Below are positions 38,877-47,537 of a stretch of 57,582 nucleotides of DNA, one piece after another (positions within the stretch are counted from its first letter, which is position 1; each line of letters opens with the position of its first letter). Under the pieces are notes generated by a model that saw only the letters and a list, made by a program, of their open reading frames with translations, did no database searches and had not been told where the DNA came from. Source of the DNA: Spartobacteria bacterium (GTDB lineage: Bacteria > Verrucomicrobiota > Verrucomicrobiia > Chthoniobacterales > UBA6821). The position numbers were made by a program, and so were the translations under genes. The DNA is taken from NCBI GenBank assembly GCA_947466005.1, contig CANIBV010000002.1, positions 1 to 57,582 of the forward strand. The letters are read 5' to 3'.

Positions 38877-39464
38877 TTACTTTCCGAGCGCCTTGTTCCA
38901 AACAGCGATCTGAGCGGCCTGAGAAGCGAAGAGAGCCTCGGGTGAATCGACGATCTCAATGCCGGTGATCTTGTCACCCTGCTTGATGGCGTTCACTACT
39001 TCTTGGTCCTTCGAACCATCGACGGCGCCGAAGATGGCATGCTTGCCATCGAGATGAGGAGTCGGGACATGGGTAATGAAGAACTGGCTACCATTGGTTC
39101 CGGGGCCTGAATTGGCCATCGAGAAGATGCCGGGGCGGTCGTGCTTGAGACCGGGAGCGAATTCGTCGGCGAACTTGTAGCCGGGACCGCCCATGCCGGT
39201 GCCGGTCGGATCACCGCCCTGGATCATGAAATCAGGAATGACGCGGTGGAAAGTGATGTTGTCATAGAAGCCGCGGCGGGCGAGATTCAGATAGCTGGCC
39301 ACGGTGATCGGGGCCTTGCTCGCATACATGGTCGCATGGATATCTCCCTTGGAAGTGTGGAGAACAATGCGGATATCCTTGACGGGTTCGGCAGGATTTG
39401 AGGCTCCGGCGATGCCGGGTGCCATGCAGAGGGTGGTGGAAAGGGCGAAAAGTGTCTTTTTCAT
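38877..39464 (-). CDS. Exported cyclophilin-type peptidyl-prolyl isomerase
   Basis: A 195-residue protein with a signal peptide (MKKTLFALSTTLCMAPGIAG) and a cyclophilin domain: GFYDNITFHRVIPDFMIQGG, GPGTNGSQFFITH and HAIFGAV carry the catalytic Arg and the substrate-pocket residues. It would fold proline-containing proteins in the periplasm. It is divergent from the aguB-like gene and ends in the bidirectional terminator. Confidence 0.93.
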   Translation of the reverse strand: MKKTLFALSTTLCMAPGIAGASNPAEPVKDIRIVLHTSKGDIHATMYASKAPITVASYLNLARRGFYDNITFHRVIPDFMIQGGDPTGTGMGGPGYKFADEFAPGLKHDRPGIFSMANSGPGTNGSQFFITHVPTPHLDGKHAIFGAVDGSKDQEVVNAIKQGDKITGIEIVDSPEALFASQAAQIAVWNKALGK

Positions 39465-39491
39465 TGGACTTCTATTGGGTAGCAGAGAGGT

Positions 39492-40460
39492 GTGCCAAAG
39501 AAAGCCAAAACACTCAAATCTTCGAAAGCTTCCAAGGTTTCGCGGAAAGCCTCCCGATCTACTTCGGTTCCCAAAGACACGATCACAGTGGGCTTGGTCC
39601 AGATGCGTTGCGTCAGCTCACCCTCGGAGAATCTCAAGACCGCCATCCGCCTGACCCGGGATGCCGCCAAGAAAGGAGCAAGGGTCGTCTGCCTGCCGGA
39701 GCTCTTCCTGAGCGAGTACTTCTGCCAGAGCGAGGATCACGACTATTTCAAGCTGGCCGAGGCGATTCCGGGACCGACCACGAAGTCGCTGGGTAAAGTG
39801 GCCAAGGAGCTGGGCGTGGTACTCATCGCCTCTCTCTTCGAGCGCCGGGCACCGGGCCTCTATCACAACACGACGGCCATCATCGAGGCCGACGGTAAGT
39901 ATCTCGGCAAGTACCGCAAGATGCACATTCCGGATGATCCCCTCTTTTACGAGAAGTTCTATTTCACGCCGGGTGATCTCGGTTTTCGCAACTGGAAGAC
40001 CAGCGCCGGCGACCTGGGTGTTCTCATCTGCTGGGACCAGTGGTATCCCGAGGCGGCACGCCTGACGGCCCTGCAGGGTTCCGAGGTGATTTTCTATCCA
40101 ACCGCGATCGGCTGGCATCCCTCGGAGAAGAAACTGTATGGGGAGAATCAGAAAGCCGCCTGGCAACTCGCCCAGCGCGCCCATGCATTGGCCAACGGCT
40201 GCTATGTCTGCGGAGTCAATCGTATTGGCCATGAGAATCCTGTGGCTCCCGCAGGAGGGGAGGGGCTGGAGTTCTGGGGAGGGACCTTTGTCGCCGCTCC
40301 GAACGGCCAGATCATCGCCGAGGCTCCGGCCGACAAGGAGATGGTCCTTGTGGTCGATCTCGACCGCGAGTTCATGGATACCCAACGCACGCACTGGCCC
40401 TTCCTGCGCGACCGCCGGATCGATGCCTATGCGGGGATCGAGAAGCGCTTCATCGATTGA
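39492..40460 (+). CDS. aguB: Carbon-nitrogen hydrolase, N-carbamoylputrescine amidase type
   Basis: A 322-residue nitrilase-superfamily enzyme with the Glu-Lys-Cys triad E70 (LPELFLSEYF), K143 (KYRKMHIPDDP) and C180 (LICWDQWYPEAARL). The motifs match N-carbamoylputrescine amidase, which frees putrescine in the agmatine pathway. A basic, Ser/Lys-rich N-terminus of about 28 residues is unusual. Agmatine deiminase (aguA) is not nearby, so the exact substrate is inferred. The start is probably GTG at 39492. The stop codon overlaps the start of the M14-type gene. Confidence 0.85.
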   Translation: MPKKAKTLKSSKASKVSRKASRSTSVPKDTITVGLVQMRCVSSPSENLKTAIRLTRDAAKKGARVVCLPELFLSEYFCQSEDHDYFKLAEAIPGPTTKSLGKVAKELGVVLIASLFERRAPGLYHNTTAIIEADGKYLGKYRKMHIPDDPLFYEKFYFTPGDLGFRNWKTSAGDLGVLICWDQWYPEAARLTALQGSEVIFYPTAIGWHPSEKKLYGENQKAAWQLAQRAHALANGCYVCGVNRIGHENPVAPAGGEGLEFWGGTFVAAPNGQIIAEAPADKEMVLVVDLDREFMDTQRTHWPFLRDRRIDAYAGIEKRFID

Positions 40461-41278
40461 CCAAAAACAAATCCAAGCCACGCGCGGGCCAACCTCCGCT
40501 CCCGGATCAGGTGCGTGACTACCGCCTGCTGATGCAACGGTGGCACCATCTGGTGCGAGAGATCACCCCTCTGGACCTTTCGGTTTACGGCGAGGCGGGT
40601 GGCTATCCGCTGATGGTCGTTCATTCGGCACGGCGAGACCCTCTTCTTCCCTCGTTCTATCTCTCCGCAGGCATCCATGGCGATGAACCGGCCCCCGTGG
40701 AGGGTCTCCTTCAGTGGGCCGCGGAGACATTCCGGGCGGATCCCTCCATCGCGCACTGGAACTGGATGATTTTCCCCTGCCTTAACCCGTGGGGGCTGGA
40801 GCGGAATGTCAGGTTGGATGCCCAGGGGCTTGATCTTAACCGTTACTACAACTCCAGGAAGGTTCCTCAGATCATGGATCAACTCGCCCTGTTGCGGGGG
40901 CATCGCTACGATGTCGCCGTCAGCCTGCATGAGGACTACGATGCCCGAGGGTTCTATCTTTACGAGATTGCTGCCAAGCGCCCCCACTGGGGAGAGTACC
41001 TCTGCTCGGAATGCGCCTCCGTTCCTCCCGATGACCGCCGCAAGATCGACGGACATTCGTCAAGGAATGGTCTCATCCGCAGAAAGATCACAACGGGGAT
41101 GATGAAGGGGCATCCGGAAGCCTTCCGGCTTCACTTCCGTCACGCCGACCGGACATTCACCCTCGAAACTCCTTCAGAGGAGTCACTGCGAAAGCGAGTC
41201 GCCCTTCATCGGGAGTTTCTGACGAAGGTCGTGAAAAAAATGAAATCCGATGGTGGCGTTGCCGGAAAAAACAGCTAA
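40457..41278 (+). CDS. M14-type zinc carboxypeptidase / deacylase-like protein
   Basis: A 273-residue protein with the metal motif HGDE (H74 and E77 in AGIHGDEPAP), the second His in SLHED (H158), and NPWGLERN plus DLNRYYNSR as substrate-contact elements; a late glutamate is in FTLETPSEES. This is the layout of M14 peptidases and succinylglutamate desuccinylase-like deacylases. The start is a TTG whose last bases overlap the TGA of the aguB-like gene (TTGA), so they are translationally coupled and probably work on one small-molecule pathway. Confidence 0.8.
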   Translation: MTKNKSKPRAGQPPLPDQVRDYRLLMQRWHHLVREITPLDLSVYGEAGGYPLMVVHSARRDPLLPSFYLSAGIHGDEPAPVEGLLQWAAETFRADPSIAHWNWMIFPCLNPWGLERNVRLDAQGLDLNRYYNSRKVPQIMDQLALLRGHRYDVAVSLHEDYDARGFYLYEIAAKRPHWGEYLCSECASVPPDDRRKIDGHSSRNGLIRRKITTGMMKGHPEAFRLHFRHADRTFTLETPSEESLRKRVALHREFLTKVVKKMKSDGGVAGKNS

Positions 41279-41291
41279 AATATCTCTTTTC

Positions 41292-42407
41292 ATGAGTAAA
41301 TACCCCATGGTTTTGATGGTGCTCCTGGCAGCCACAGTTCGAGTACTGCAAGCTGATTCCATTACTCTAAACAATGGTAAGATCATCAGCGGAGAGATTC
41401 TCAGCGATTCCCCGGATGGCATCCTCATCGAGTACTACGCGACATCCACGATCAAGGATCAGAAAACCTTCCCTCGCGATGATATTGTCAGTGTCGTGAA
41501 AGAACCGGCTGACGAGAAGGGCTTTAAGGCTCTCGGCAATCTTGTCTCACCGAACACTCTTCTGGACACCTCCTTTTGCGATGAGTTGATCATGAAAAAG
41601 ATCCCTCAATTCCTGAATAAGTATCCCTATTCAAAACATCTTGCCGAGTTGCGTGCAACTCTTAGCACACTGGAAGGCGAGCGGGATCGGCTTCGTGTGG
41701 GTGATCGCAAGATTGATGGCATCTGGATCAACGCGGATGAAATCAACTCCGACAACTACCAGTTAGGAGCCAAAATCAAATACACCGAAATCAAGCAGCA
41801 GGCGTTGGAGAAAAATACCCTGGGAGCCCTGCAGTCGTGCGAGGTGCTCGAAAAGAGCTATCCGGGATCAGTCGTGATGCCCGATACAATTGACCTTGCT
41901 CTTAATCAGTGTAACCAACTCCAGGCAACCCTCGACAAAGCAAGGTGTGACTTTGATGTCCTCAATAAGCGCCGCCAGAAAGCCATTGAGTTGGCTCCAG
42001 GAGATCAGGCCTTGGAAATCAAGAATGCCATCGAAGCAGAAAATCAAAATGCAAAGAACGCCATCCAGAATGCTCTGGCTGATGGATCGAAGTTCTTTCC
42101 TGTCTTCCCGAACAACAAGGAGGCTTTGGATGCCCTCCAGACCCTGATCACCTCTGAAACAGCCAGATGGACACTCCTTTCAAAAACGCCCATGCGTGAT
42201 GGCATCACGGCTTCAAAGAACTGCGCTGCCGCAGTGGCTCAAGGGGATCTAAAAACAGCACAGGAGCAACTCGCCCTCTCGGAAAAACTCTGGCCAGTAA
42301 ATGCAGAGAACGCCAAACTCAATCATCTGGTCGAAGGGCTAGCCAAACCCCAGACGGCAGCGGAAGCGGCCAAAATCAAAGCGGCGGCGGAAGCGACGAA
42401 AAAATAA
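41292..42407 (+). CDS. Exported protein resembling the verrucomicrobial PTPDL family
   Basis: A 371-residue protein from the ATG at 41292. A signal peptide (MSKYPMVLMVLLAATVRVLQA) is followed by a short beta domain that starts ADSITLNNGKIISGEILSD, as in PTPDL-family proteins, but the motif itself reads VSPNTLL instead of PTPDL. The rest (about 95-371) is helical, rich in Lys/Glu/Ala and probably coiled-coil, ending in an alanine-rich tail. Function unknown. Base composition is lower in GC than the flanking genes. It is 9 bases before hisB but functionally unrelated. Confidence 0.7.
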   Translation: MSKYPMVLMVLLAATVRVLQADSITLNNGKIISGEILSDSPDGILIEYYATSTIKDQKTFPRDDIVSVVKEPADEKGFKALGNLVSPNTLLDTSFCDELIMKKIPQFLNKYPYSKHLAELRATLSTLEGERDRLRVGDRKIDGIWINADEINSDNYQLGAKIKYTEIKQQALEKNTLGALQSCEVLEKSYPGSVVMPDTIDLALNQCNQLQATLDKARCDFDVLNKRRQKAIELAPGDQALEIKNAIEAENQNAKNAIQNALADGSKFFPVFPNNKEALDALQTLITSETARWTLLSKTPMRDGITASKNCAAAVAQGDLKTAQEQLALSEKLWPVNAENAKLNHLVEGLAKPQTAAEAAKIKAAAEATKK

Positions 42408-42416
42408 CGCAAAATC

Positions 42417-43013
42417 ATGAGCATATCCACACGCACCGCCAGCATTGACAGGAAGACCAGTGAGACAGCCATCAAGATGACCCTTTCCCTTGATGGCGAA
42501 GGAAACTCTGACGTGCGTACCGGCATTCCCTTCTTCGATCACATGCTCACGCTGTTCGCCCGTCACGGTCTATTCGACCTGACCGTTGAGGCCAAGGGGG
42601 ACATCGAGGTCGACTTTCATCACACCGTCGAGGATACGGGTATCGCCCTCGGTCAGGCTCTTGCCAAGGCTCTCGCTGACAAGAACGGCATCCGCCGTTA
42701 TGGATCCGCTTACGTCCCGATGGATGAGGCGCTTGCTCGGGTCGTCGTCGATTGCAGCGGTCGCCCATTCCTGGCCTACGAGGCCCCTCGCGGAGTGGAG
42801 GCGATCGGACTCTTCCCATTCCAACTTGTGGAGGAGTTTCTCCGTGCCCTTGCCGTCAACGCCGGACTCACCCTTCATGTTTCCATTCTGGCCGGCCGTG
42901 ATGCCCACCACATGGCCGAGGCAATCTTCAAGGCGCTCGGCCGTGCACTCGACATCGCCGTCTCCCATGACGAGCGGGTGAAAGGCATCCCCAGCACCAA
43001 GGGCGTGCTGTGA
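42417..43013 (+). CDS. hisB: Imidazoleglycerol-phosphate dehydratase
   Basis: A 198-residue monofunctional HisB dehydratase of histidine synthesis. The metal-binding motifs are FFDHMLTLFARH, DFHHTVEDTGI and AGRDAHHMAEAIFKALGRAL. No phosphatase domain is fused. Its stop TGA overlaps the GTG start of hisH, so the two are coupled. Confidence 0.96.
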   Translation: MSISTRTASIDRKTSETAIKMTLSLDGEGNSDVRTGIPFFDHMLTLFARHGLFDLTVEAKGDIEVDFHHTVEDTGIALGQALAKALADKNGIRRYGSAYVPMDEALARVVVDCSGRPFLAYEAPRGVEAIGLFPFQLVEEFLRALAVNAGLTLHVSILAGRDAHHMAEAIFKALGRALDIAVSHDERVKGIPSTKGVL

Positions 43014-43654
43014 GTCGGGAAGTCTCTCCGATCCTCGGCCTCGTCGACTACGGAAGAGGCAATCTCCGCAGCGTTCAACGGGCCATCGAGCATGCTGGCG
43101 GCACTTGCCTGCTTGTCCACACGCCGGCCGAGACGGAACAATGCGCGGCCCTTGTGGTTCCTGGCGTCGGATCCTTCGGTGACTGCGCCCTCCAACTTCG
43201 CGAAGCCGGTCTCTGGGATGTGATCAAGGACTGGCTTGGAGCCGACCGACCCTACCTTGGCATCTGCCTTGGCTATCAGCTCCTCTTTGATTCCAGCGAA
43301 GAGTCACCCGGCGTGGAGGGCCTCGGCGTACTGGCTGGGAAAGTCGTTCATTTCCCGAGGGGATCAGGACTCAAGATTCCTCACATGGGCTGGAACCAGC
43401 TGCACATCGGCACTCCCTCCGACCGCCTGATGAAGGGTCTGGGAGAGACTCCCGATTTTTATTTCGTCCACTCCTACTATCCTGTTCCGGAGGATCCCTC
43501 CGTGGTCACCTCGACCTGTCATTACGGCTTGGAGTTCGCCGCTAGTGTCACACGCGGAAATTTGAGCGCCATTCAGTTTCACCCTGAAAAAAGCCAGAAC
43601 CTCGGCCTCACGATGCTGAGAAACTTTATCTCATCACTATCTTCCAACTCCTAA
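43010..43654 (+). CDS. hisH: Imidazole glycerol phosphate synthase subunit HisH
   Basis: The 214-residue glutaminase subunit supplies ammonia to HisF. The class I amidotransferase nucleophile is in GICLGYQLLFDSSEE, the catalytic His/Glu in IQFHPEKSQ, and the N-terminus LVDYGRGNLRSVQRA is typical. The start is GTG, overlapping the hisB stop. hisA follows 12 bases later. The partner hisF is not in the window. Confidence 0.96.
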   Translation: MSREVSPILGLVDYGRGNLRSVQRAIEHAGGTCLLVHTPAETEQCAALVVPGVGSFGDCALQLREAGLWDVIKDWLGADRPYLGICLGYQLLFDSSEESPGVEGLGVLAGKVVHFPRGSGLKIPHMGWNQLHIGTPSDRLMKGLGETPDFYFVHSYYPVPEDPSVVTSTCHYGLEFAASVTRGNLSAIQFHPEKSQNLGLTMLRNFISSLSSNS

Positions 43655-43666
43655 CTCCTCTCCACC

Positions 43667-44383
43667 ATGTTGCTCTACCCAGCCATTGATCTCATGGACG
43701 GCCAAGTCGTCCGCCTCGAGCGGGGACTGGCCGCCAAGAAAACCGTCTACGGCACCGATCCCGTGGCCATGGCAAGAAAGTGGGAGGCTGCGGGCGCCGA
43801 CTGGATCCACCTTGTCGATCTGGATGCGGCCTTCGAGGGAAAAAGCCGCAACCTCGATGTCATCCGCGCGATCACCAAGGCCGTCTCGGTTCCTTGCGAA
43901 CTGGGTGGCGGGATGCGCGACTCCGGATCAATCGAGGCCGGTCTCTCCACCGGGGTTCATCGGGTGATCATCGGCACCAAGGCTGCCGAACCCGGATTCC
44001 TGGCTGAGGCGGCGGGAGTCTTCGGGCCCTCCCGTCTTGCTGTCGGCATCGATGCCAAAGAGGGCAAGGTGGCCGTGAAGGGATGGGTCGAGACCATGGA
44101 ACTGACCGCCCTCGATCTGGCCCGTGAGGCGATCAACGTAGGCATCCGCACCATCATCTACACCGATATCGCAACAGATGGGATGCTTCAGGGGCCGAAC
44201 CTGCAAGCCATGCGTGAAATGGCAGCAGCAGTTCCGTGTGACCTGATCGCCAGCGGCGGCGTCTCAGGCCCCGATGATATCCGACAGCTGGCGACCATCC
44301 CGGGCATCCACGGAGCGATCATCGGCCGCGCCCTCTACGAGGGACGCATGCCCGAGGATCTCCGGAGTATCCTAAAGGGTTGA
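43667..44383 (+). CDS. hisA: Phosphoribosylformimino-5-aminoimidazole carboxamide ribotide isomerase
   Basis: A 238-residue TIM-barrel isomerase. N-terminal LYPAIDLMDGQVVRLERG carries the catalytic Asp; DLDAAFEGKSRN, LGGGMRDSGSIE, YTDIATDGMLQGPN and ASGGVSG follow in the expected order. Last gene of hisBHA; a strong terminator follows. The start codon is preceded by a pyrimidine-rich stretch (CTAACTCCTCTCCACC). Confidence 0.96.
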   Translation: MLLYPAIDLMDGQVVRLERGLAAKKTVYGTDPVAMARKWEAAGADWIHLVDLDAAFEGKSRNLDVIRAITKAVSVPCELGGGMRDSGSIEAGLSTGVHRVIIGTKAAEPGFLAEAAGVFGPSRLAVGIDAKEGKVAVKGWVETMELTALDLAREAINVGIRTIIYTDIATDGMLQGPNLQAMREMAAAVPCDLIASGGVSGPDDIRQLATIPGIHGAIIGRALYEGRMPEDLRSILKG

Positions 44384-44394
44384 TCATCAGAAAT

Positions 44395-44437
44395 CAGGAA
44401 AACAGGGAATTCGATTCCCTTCCGAGTTCCTGTTTTT
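44395..44437 (+). terminator. Terminator after hisA
   Basis: An outer stem CAGGAA/TTCCTG encloses an inner stem AGGGAAT-TCG-ATTCCCT and is followed by five T residues on the plus strand. It lies 11 bases after the hisA stop. Confidence 0.75.
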
Positions 44438-44452
44438 CAATCTCAATCCCGA

Positions 44453-44482
44453 ACAGTCTTCAGTCTTCAGCCTAACAGACTG
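44453..44482. repeat. Short AGTCTTCAG intergenic repeat
   Basis: CAGTCTTCAGTCTTCAGCC followed by TAACAGACTG; it repeats AGTCTTC in tandem and is related to the copies at 10682-10710, 38841-38869 and 53470-53493. Confidence 0.4.
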
Positions 44483-44494
44483 CTTGCTGACATC

Positions 44495-44908
44495 TCAGTC
44501 TGCCTTGAATTTCCCGTGACCCTCTTTCTTGATCGAGCTCACGATCGCGAGGAGTGATTTTGCCTTCTCGTACTGACCGGACCTCACGGCTTCCTCGATC
44601 TGATCGAAGGCGTCCTTGAGCTCATCCAGTTCAGTCCGGAAGTCAGCAAGGAACTGCGCCCTCTTTTCCTCAGGGATCTCCGAGGTCTTGCGCGGGTCGA
44701 GTGTCTTGGAGTCGAGGGCAGCCTTTTTCAGGTTCTCAATCAGCGTGATGGTGGACTGCTGCTTGGCCGGATCACTCACCTGCTGGGAGAGTTGGCGAGT
44801 GCCTCGGGCAAGAATCTTCATCTGATTCTCAAGGGCGGAATCCGCCTCCGCGTGTAGCAAGCCACCGGAGGCAAGGAGTAAAAGAGCCAGGAGATGATTT
44901 CGTTTCAC
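44495..44908 (-). CDS. Cytochrome b562-like periplasmic protein
   Basis: A 137-residue protein with a signal peptide (NHLLALLLLASGGLLHA) and a four-helix mature part. It resembles E. coli cytochrome b562: an early methionine (M30 in SALENQMKIL) and a late histidine (H131 in KKEGHGKFK) lie where the two haem b ligands are, and the inner AALDSKTLDP and FRTELDELKDAFDQIEEAV align by eye with the family. Many homologues of this fold lack haem, but both ligands are kept here. The electron-transfer partner is unknown. It lies downstream of leuS on the same strand. Confidence 0.75.
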   Translation of the reverse strand: MKRNHLLALLLLASGGLLHAEADSALENQMKILARGTRQLSQQVSDPAKQQSTITLIENLKKAALDSKTLDPRKTSEIPEEKRAQFLADFRTELDELKDAFDQIEEAVRSGQYEKAKSLLAIVSSIKKEGHGKFKAD

Positions 44909-44950
44909 GGAGGATCCTGTGGATAAAACAGTTGTTCCCTAGGTGGTTCC

Positions 44951-47515
44951 CTAGACTGCAACGACGATGTTCACGAGCCTCGCCGGGACGACGATCACTT
45001 TCTTGACCTCCTTTCCCTCCAGAAAGGGTGCCAGGGAGGCATCGGCGAATGCAGCTTTCTCCACACTCTCATGATCAGCTGATGTCGGAACAGTAAGGTG
45101 CCCGCGCACCTTACCGTTGATCTGCACCGCGTAGGTGAGTTCATTGACCACAAGAAACTCCTCATTCCATGCGGGCCATGCCGACTGCGAGGCCAGACCC
45201 TTGAACCCCTCGTGCTTGACGGCCAGTTTCGACCAGATCTCCTCCACAAGATGGGGTGCAAAAGGGCTGAGCAGGGGAAGGAAGAGCCTCAGCGCGTCAA
45301 GGGGGCGAGGCTTCGCATTGGTAAACTCGTTCGTAAAGATCATCATCTGAGAAATCGCCGTGTTGAAACTGAGCAACTCGATGTCCTGAGTCACCTTCTT
45401 GATCGTGGCGTGAAGGACGCGCCGCTGCGCATTAGTGAGTTCCTGCTCTGTAAGATCCTCGGAGAGGACCCAATTCCCTTCCTGATTCTCCGTCATCGCC
45501 ATGCGCCAGACGCGTGCAAGGAAGCGATAGACTCCCTCGACACCGGTCATGCTCCACGGCTTCCCATGTTCCAAGGGGCCCATGAACATTTCGTAGAGAC
45601 GGAGGGCATCGGCGCCGTACTCGGCCACAACCTCGTCGGGATTGACCACGTTGCCGCGGCTCTTGGACATCTTCTGCCCGTCATCGCCCAGGATCATTCC
45701 CTGATTCACAAGCCGCTGGAATGGCTCCGGCGTGGTCAGGTGACCCAAGTCAAACAGGACTTTGTGCCAGAATCGGGCGTAGAGCAGATGGAGCACCGCA
45801 TGCTCCGTCCCGCCGACATAAAGATCAACCCCTCCTGGCCTCGAATTGCTGCCCATCCAATACTGCTCGACCTCCTCGCCGATGAAGCGGTTATTGTTCT
45901 TCGGGTCGCAGAAGCGGAGGTAGTACCAGCAGGATCCCGCCCACTGGGGCATCGTGTTGAGCTCACGCCGAGCCGTCTCCGAATAGGAGACCCACTCGGA
46001 AGCCTTGGAAAGCGGCGGCTCGGCGGTGCCTGTCGGCTTGAAGTCATCCATCTCGGGCGGCTCCACGGGGAGTTCCTCGGCAGCGAGGGGGCGGTGCGAA
46101 CCATTCTCCCAGACGATCGGAAAAGGCTCACCCCAGTAGCGCTGACGCGAAAAGAGCCAGTCGCGCAGTTTGTAGGTGATGGCCCCCTTGCCGAACCCCT
46201 CCTCATTCAGCCATGCGATCATCTTATGTTTCGCCTCGGGGGTACGGAGCCCCTCGATGGTGGGGGAATTTATCGCCGTGCCTTCACCACTAAAACAGCC
46301 TTGGTTTTTTTCGTTCCGTGGCTCATCAGGACGGATGACCTCCCGGATCGGAAGGCTGAATGTCACGGCAAATTCGTGATCCCTCTCGTCGTGGGCGGGG
46401 ACCGCCATGATGGCTCCCGTGCCGTAACCGGTCAGGACATAGTCGGCAATCCAGACGGGGATCATTTCGCCGTTCACGGGATTGATCGCGGAGACCCCGA
46501 GAGGGACGCCGGTCTTCTCCTTGGCAAGATCAGTGCGCTCCATATCGCTCTTGGCGGAGCAGGAGTTCTTGTAGGAGGTAACGGCTTCGGTCTGGTCTGC
46601 AGCCGTGATCGTCTCGACCAGCGGATGCTCAGGGGCAAGGACAAGGTAAGTGGCTCCAAAGAGAGTGTCGGGACGCGTTGTGAAGACAGTGATCGACTCA
46701 TCGAAGCCCTCCAGGCCAAAACGCACTTCGGCGCCCTCGCTGCGACCGATCCAGTTACGCTGTAGCAGCTTGATCGATTCCGGCCAGTCAAGACCGTCGA
46801 GATCTGCGATCAGACGCTCCGTGTAGGCCGTGATCCTGAGCATCCACTGCCTCATCGGACGACGCACGACAGGGAACCCCCCAACCTCGCTCTTTCCCTC
46901 CACGACCTCCTCATTGGCCAGCACCGTTCCGAGTTCGGGACACCAGTTGACAAGTTTATCAGAAACAAAGGCGAGGCGCACGCTGTCAGGATCATTCCCC
47001 TCATAGGTCGAGATCGGCTCGGCCTTGCAGGTGGCGGGATTGAACCAGGCTCCGTAGAGCTGCAGGAAGATCCATTGAGTCCAGCGGAAGTACCCGGGAT
47101 CGGTCGTGCTGATCTCACGCGACCAGTCGTAGCTGAATCCGAGCGACTGGAGTTGGGTTCGGAAGTTGTCGATGTTCCGCTGGGTCGTGACGCGGGGATG
47201 CTGGCCCGTCTTAATCGCGTACTGTTCAGCCGGCAAGCCGAAGGCATCCCAGCCCATCGGATGGAGCACATTGTCGCCGCGCAGCCTGTGGTAACGTGCC
47301 AGGATATCCGTTGCGGTGTATCCCTCGACATGACCCACATGGAGCCCATCACCGCTCGGATAGGGGAACATATCGAGTACGAAGTACTTGTTCGCCTCGG
47401 GTCGAAAATCGGGGTCCCCCGGATTTGCAGCGCGGAACGCATTGGATTCCAGCCAGTACTTCTGCCAGCGGGATTCAAACTCAGGGAAGGGATAGTGCTT
47501 GCGGGTCAGGGACAT
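44951..47515 (-). CDS. leuS: Leucyl-tRNA synthetase
   Basis: From the ATG at 47515 it has 854 residues, beginning MSLTRKHYPFPEFESRWQKY, a typical LeuS start; the longer frame to 47605 would run into rdgB. The HIGH-like motif is HVGH in GDGLHVGHVEGYT and the KMSKS loop is in GQKMSKSRGN. The editing domain (CP1) with TTRPDTLFGATYLVLAPEHP is complete. A class I synthetase charging tRNA-Leu. The start lies only 22 bases from the divergent rdgB start, so promoters must overlap coding sequence. Confidence 0.96.
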   Translation of the reverse strand: MSLTRKHYPFPEFESRWQKYWLESNAFRAANPGDPDFRPEANKYFVLDMFPYPSGDGLHVGHVEGYTATDILARYHRLRGDNVLHPMGWDAFGLPAEQYAIKTGQHPRVTTQRNIDNFRTQLQSLGFSYDWSREISTTDPGYFRWTQWIFLQLYGAWFNPATCKAEPISTYEGNDPDSVRLAFVSDKLVNWCPELGTVLANEEVVEGKSEVGGFPVVRRPMRQWMLRITAYTERLIADLDGLDWPESIKLLQRNWIGRSEGAEVRFGLEGFDESITVFTTRPDTLFGATYLVLAPEHPLVETITAADQTEAVTSYKNSCSAKSDMERTDLAKEKTGVPLGVSAINPVNGEMIPVWIADYVLTGYGTGAIMAVPAHDERDHEFAVTFSLPIREVIRPDEPRNEKNQGCFSGEGTAINSPTIEGLRTPEAKHKMIAWLNEEGFGKGAITYKLRDWLFSRQRYWGEPFPIVWENGSHRPLAAEELPVEPPEMDDFKPTGTAEPPLSKASEWVSYSETARRELNTMPQWAGSCWYYLRFCDPKNNNRFIGEEVEQYWMGSNSRPGGVDLYVGGTEHAVLHLLYARFWHKVLFDLGHLTTPEPFQRLVNQGMILGDDGQKMSKSRGNVVNPDEVVAEYGADALRLYEMFMGPLEHGKPWSMTGVEGVYRFLARVWRMAMTENQEGNWVLSEDLTEQELTNAQRRVLHATIKKVTQDIELLSFNTAISQMMIFTNEFTNAKPRPLDALRLFLPLLSPFAPHLVEEIWSKLAVKHEGFKGLASQSAWPAWNEEFLVVNELTYAVQINGKVRGHLTVPTSADHESVEKAAFADASLAPFLEGKEVKKVIVVPARLVNIVVAV

Positions 47516-47537
47516 CTCGTTGGAACGTTGATCCACT

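Noticed and set aside
45098..46765. Plus-strand open frame of 555 codons opposite leuS
   Set aside because: Antisense to the conserved leuS core; no domain.
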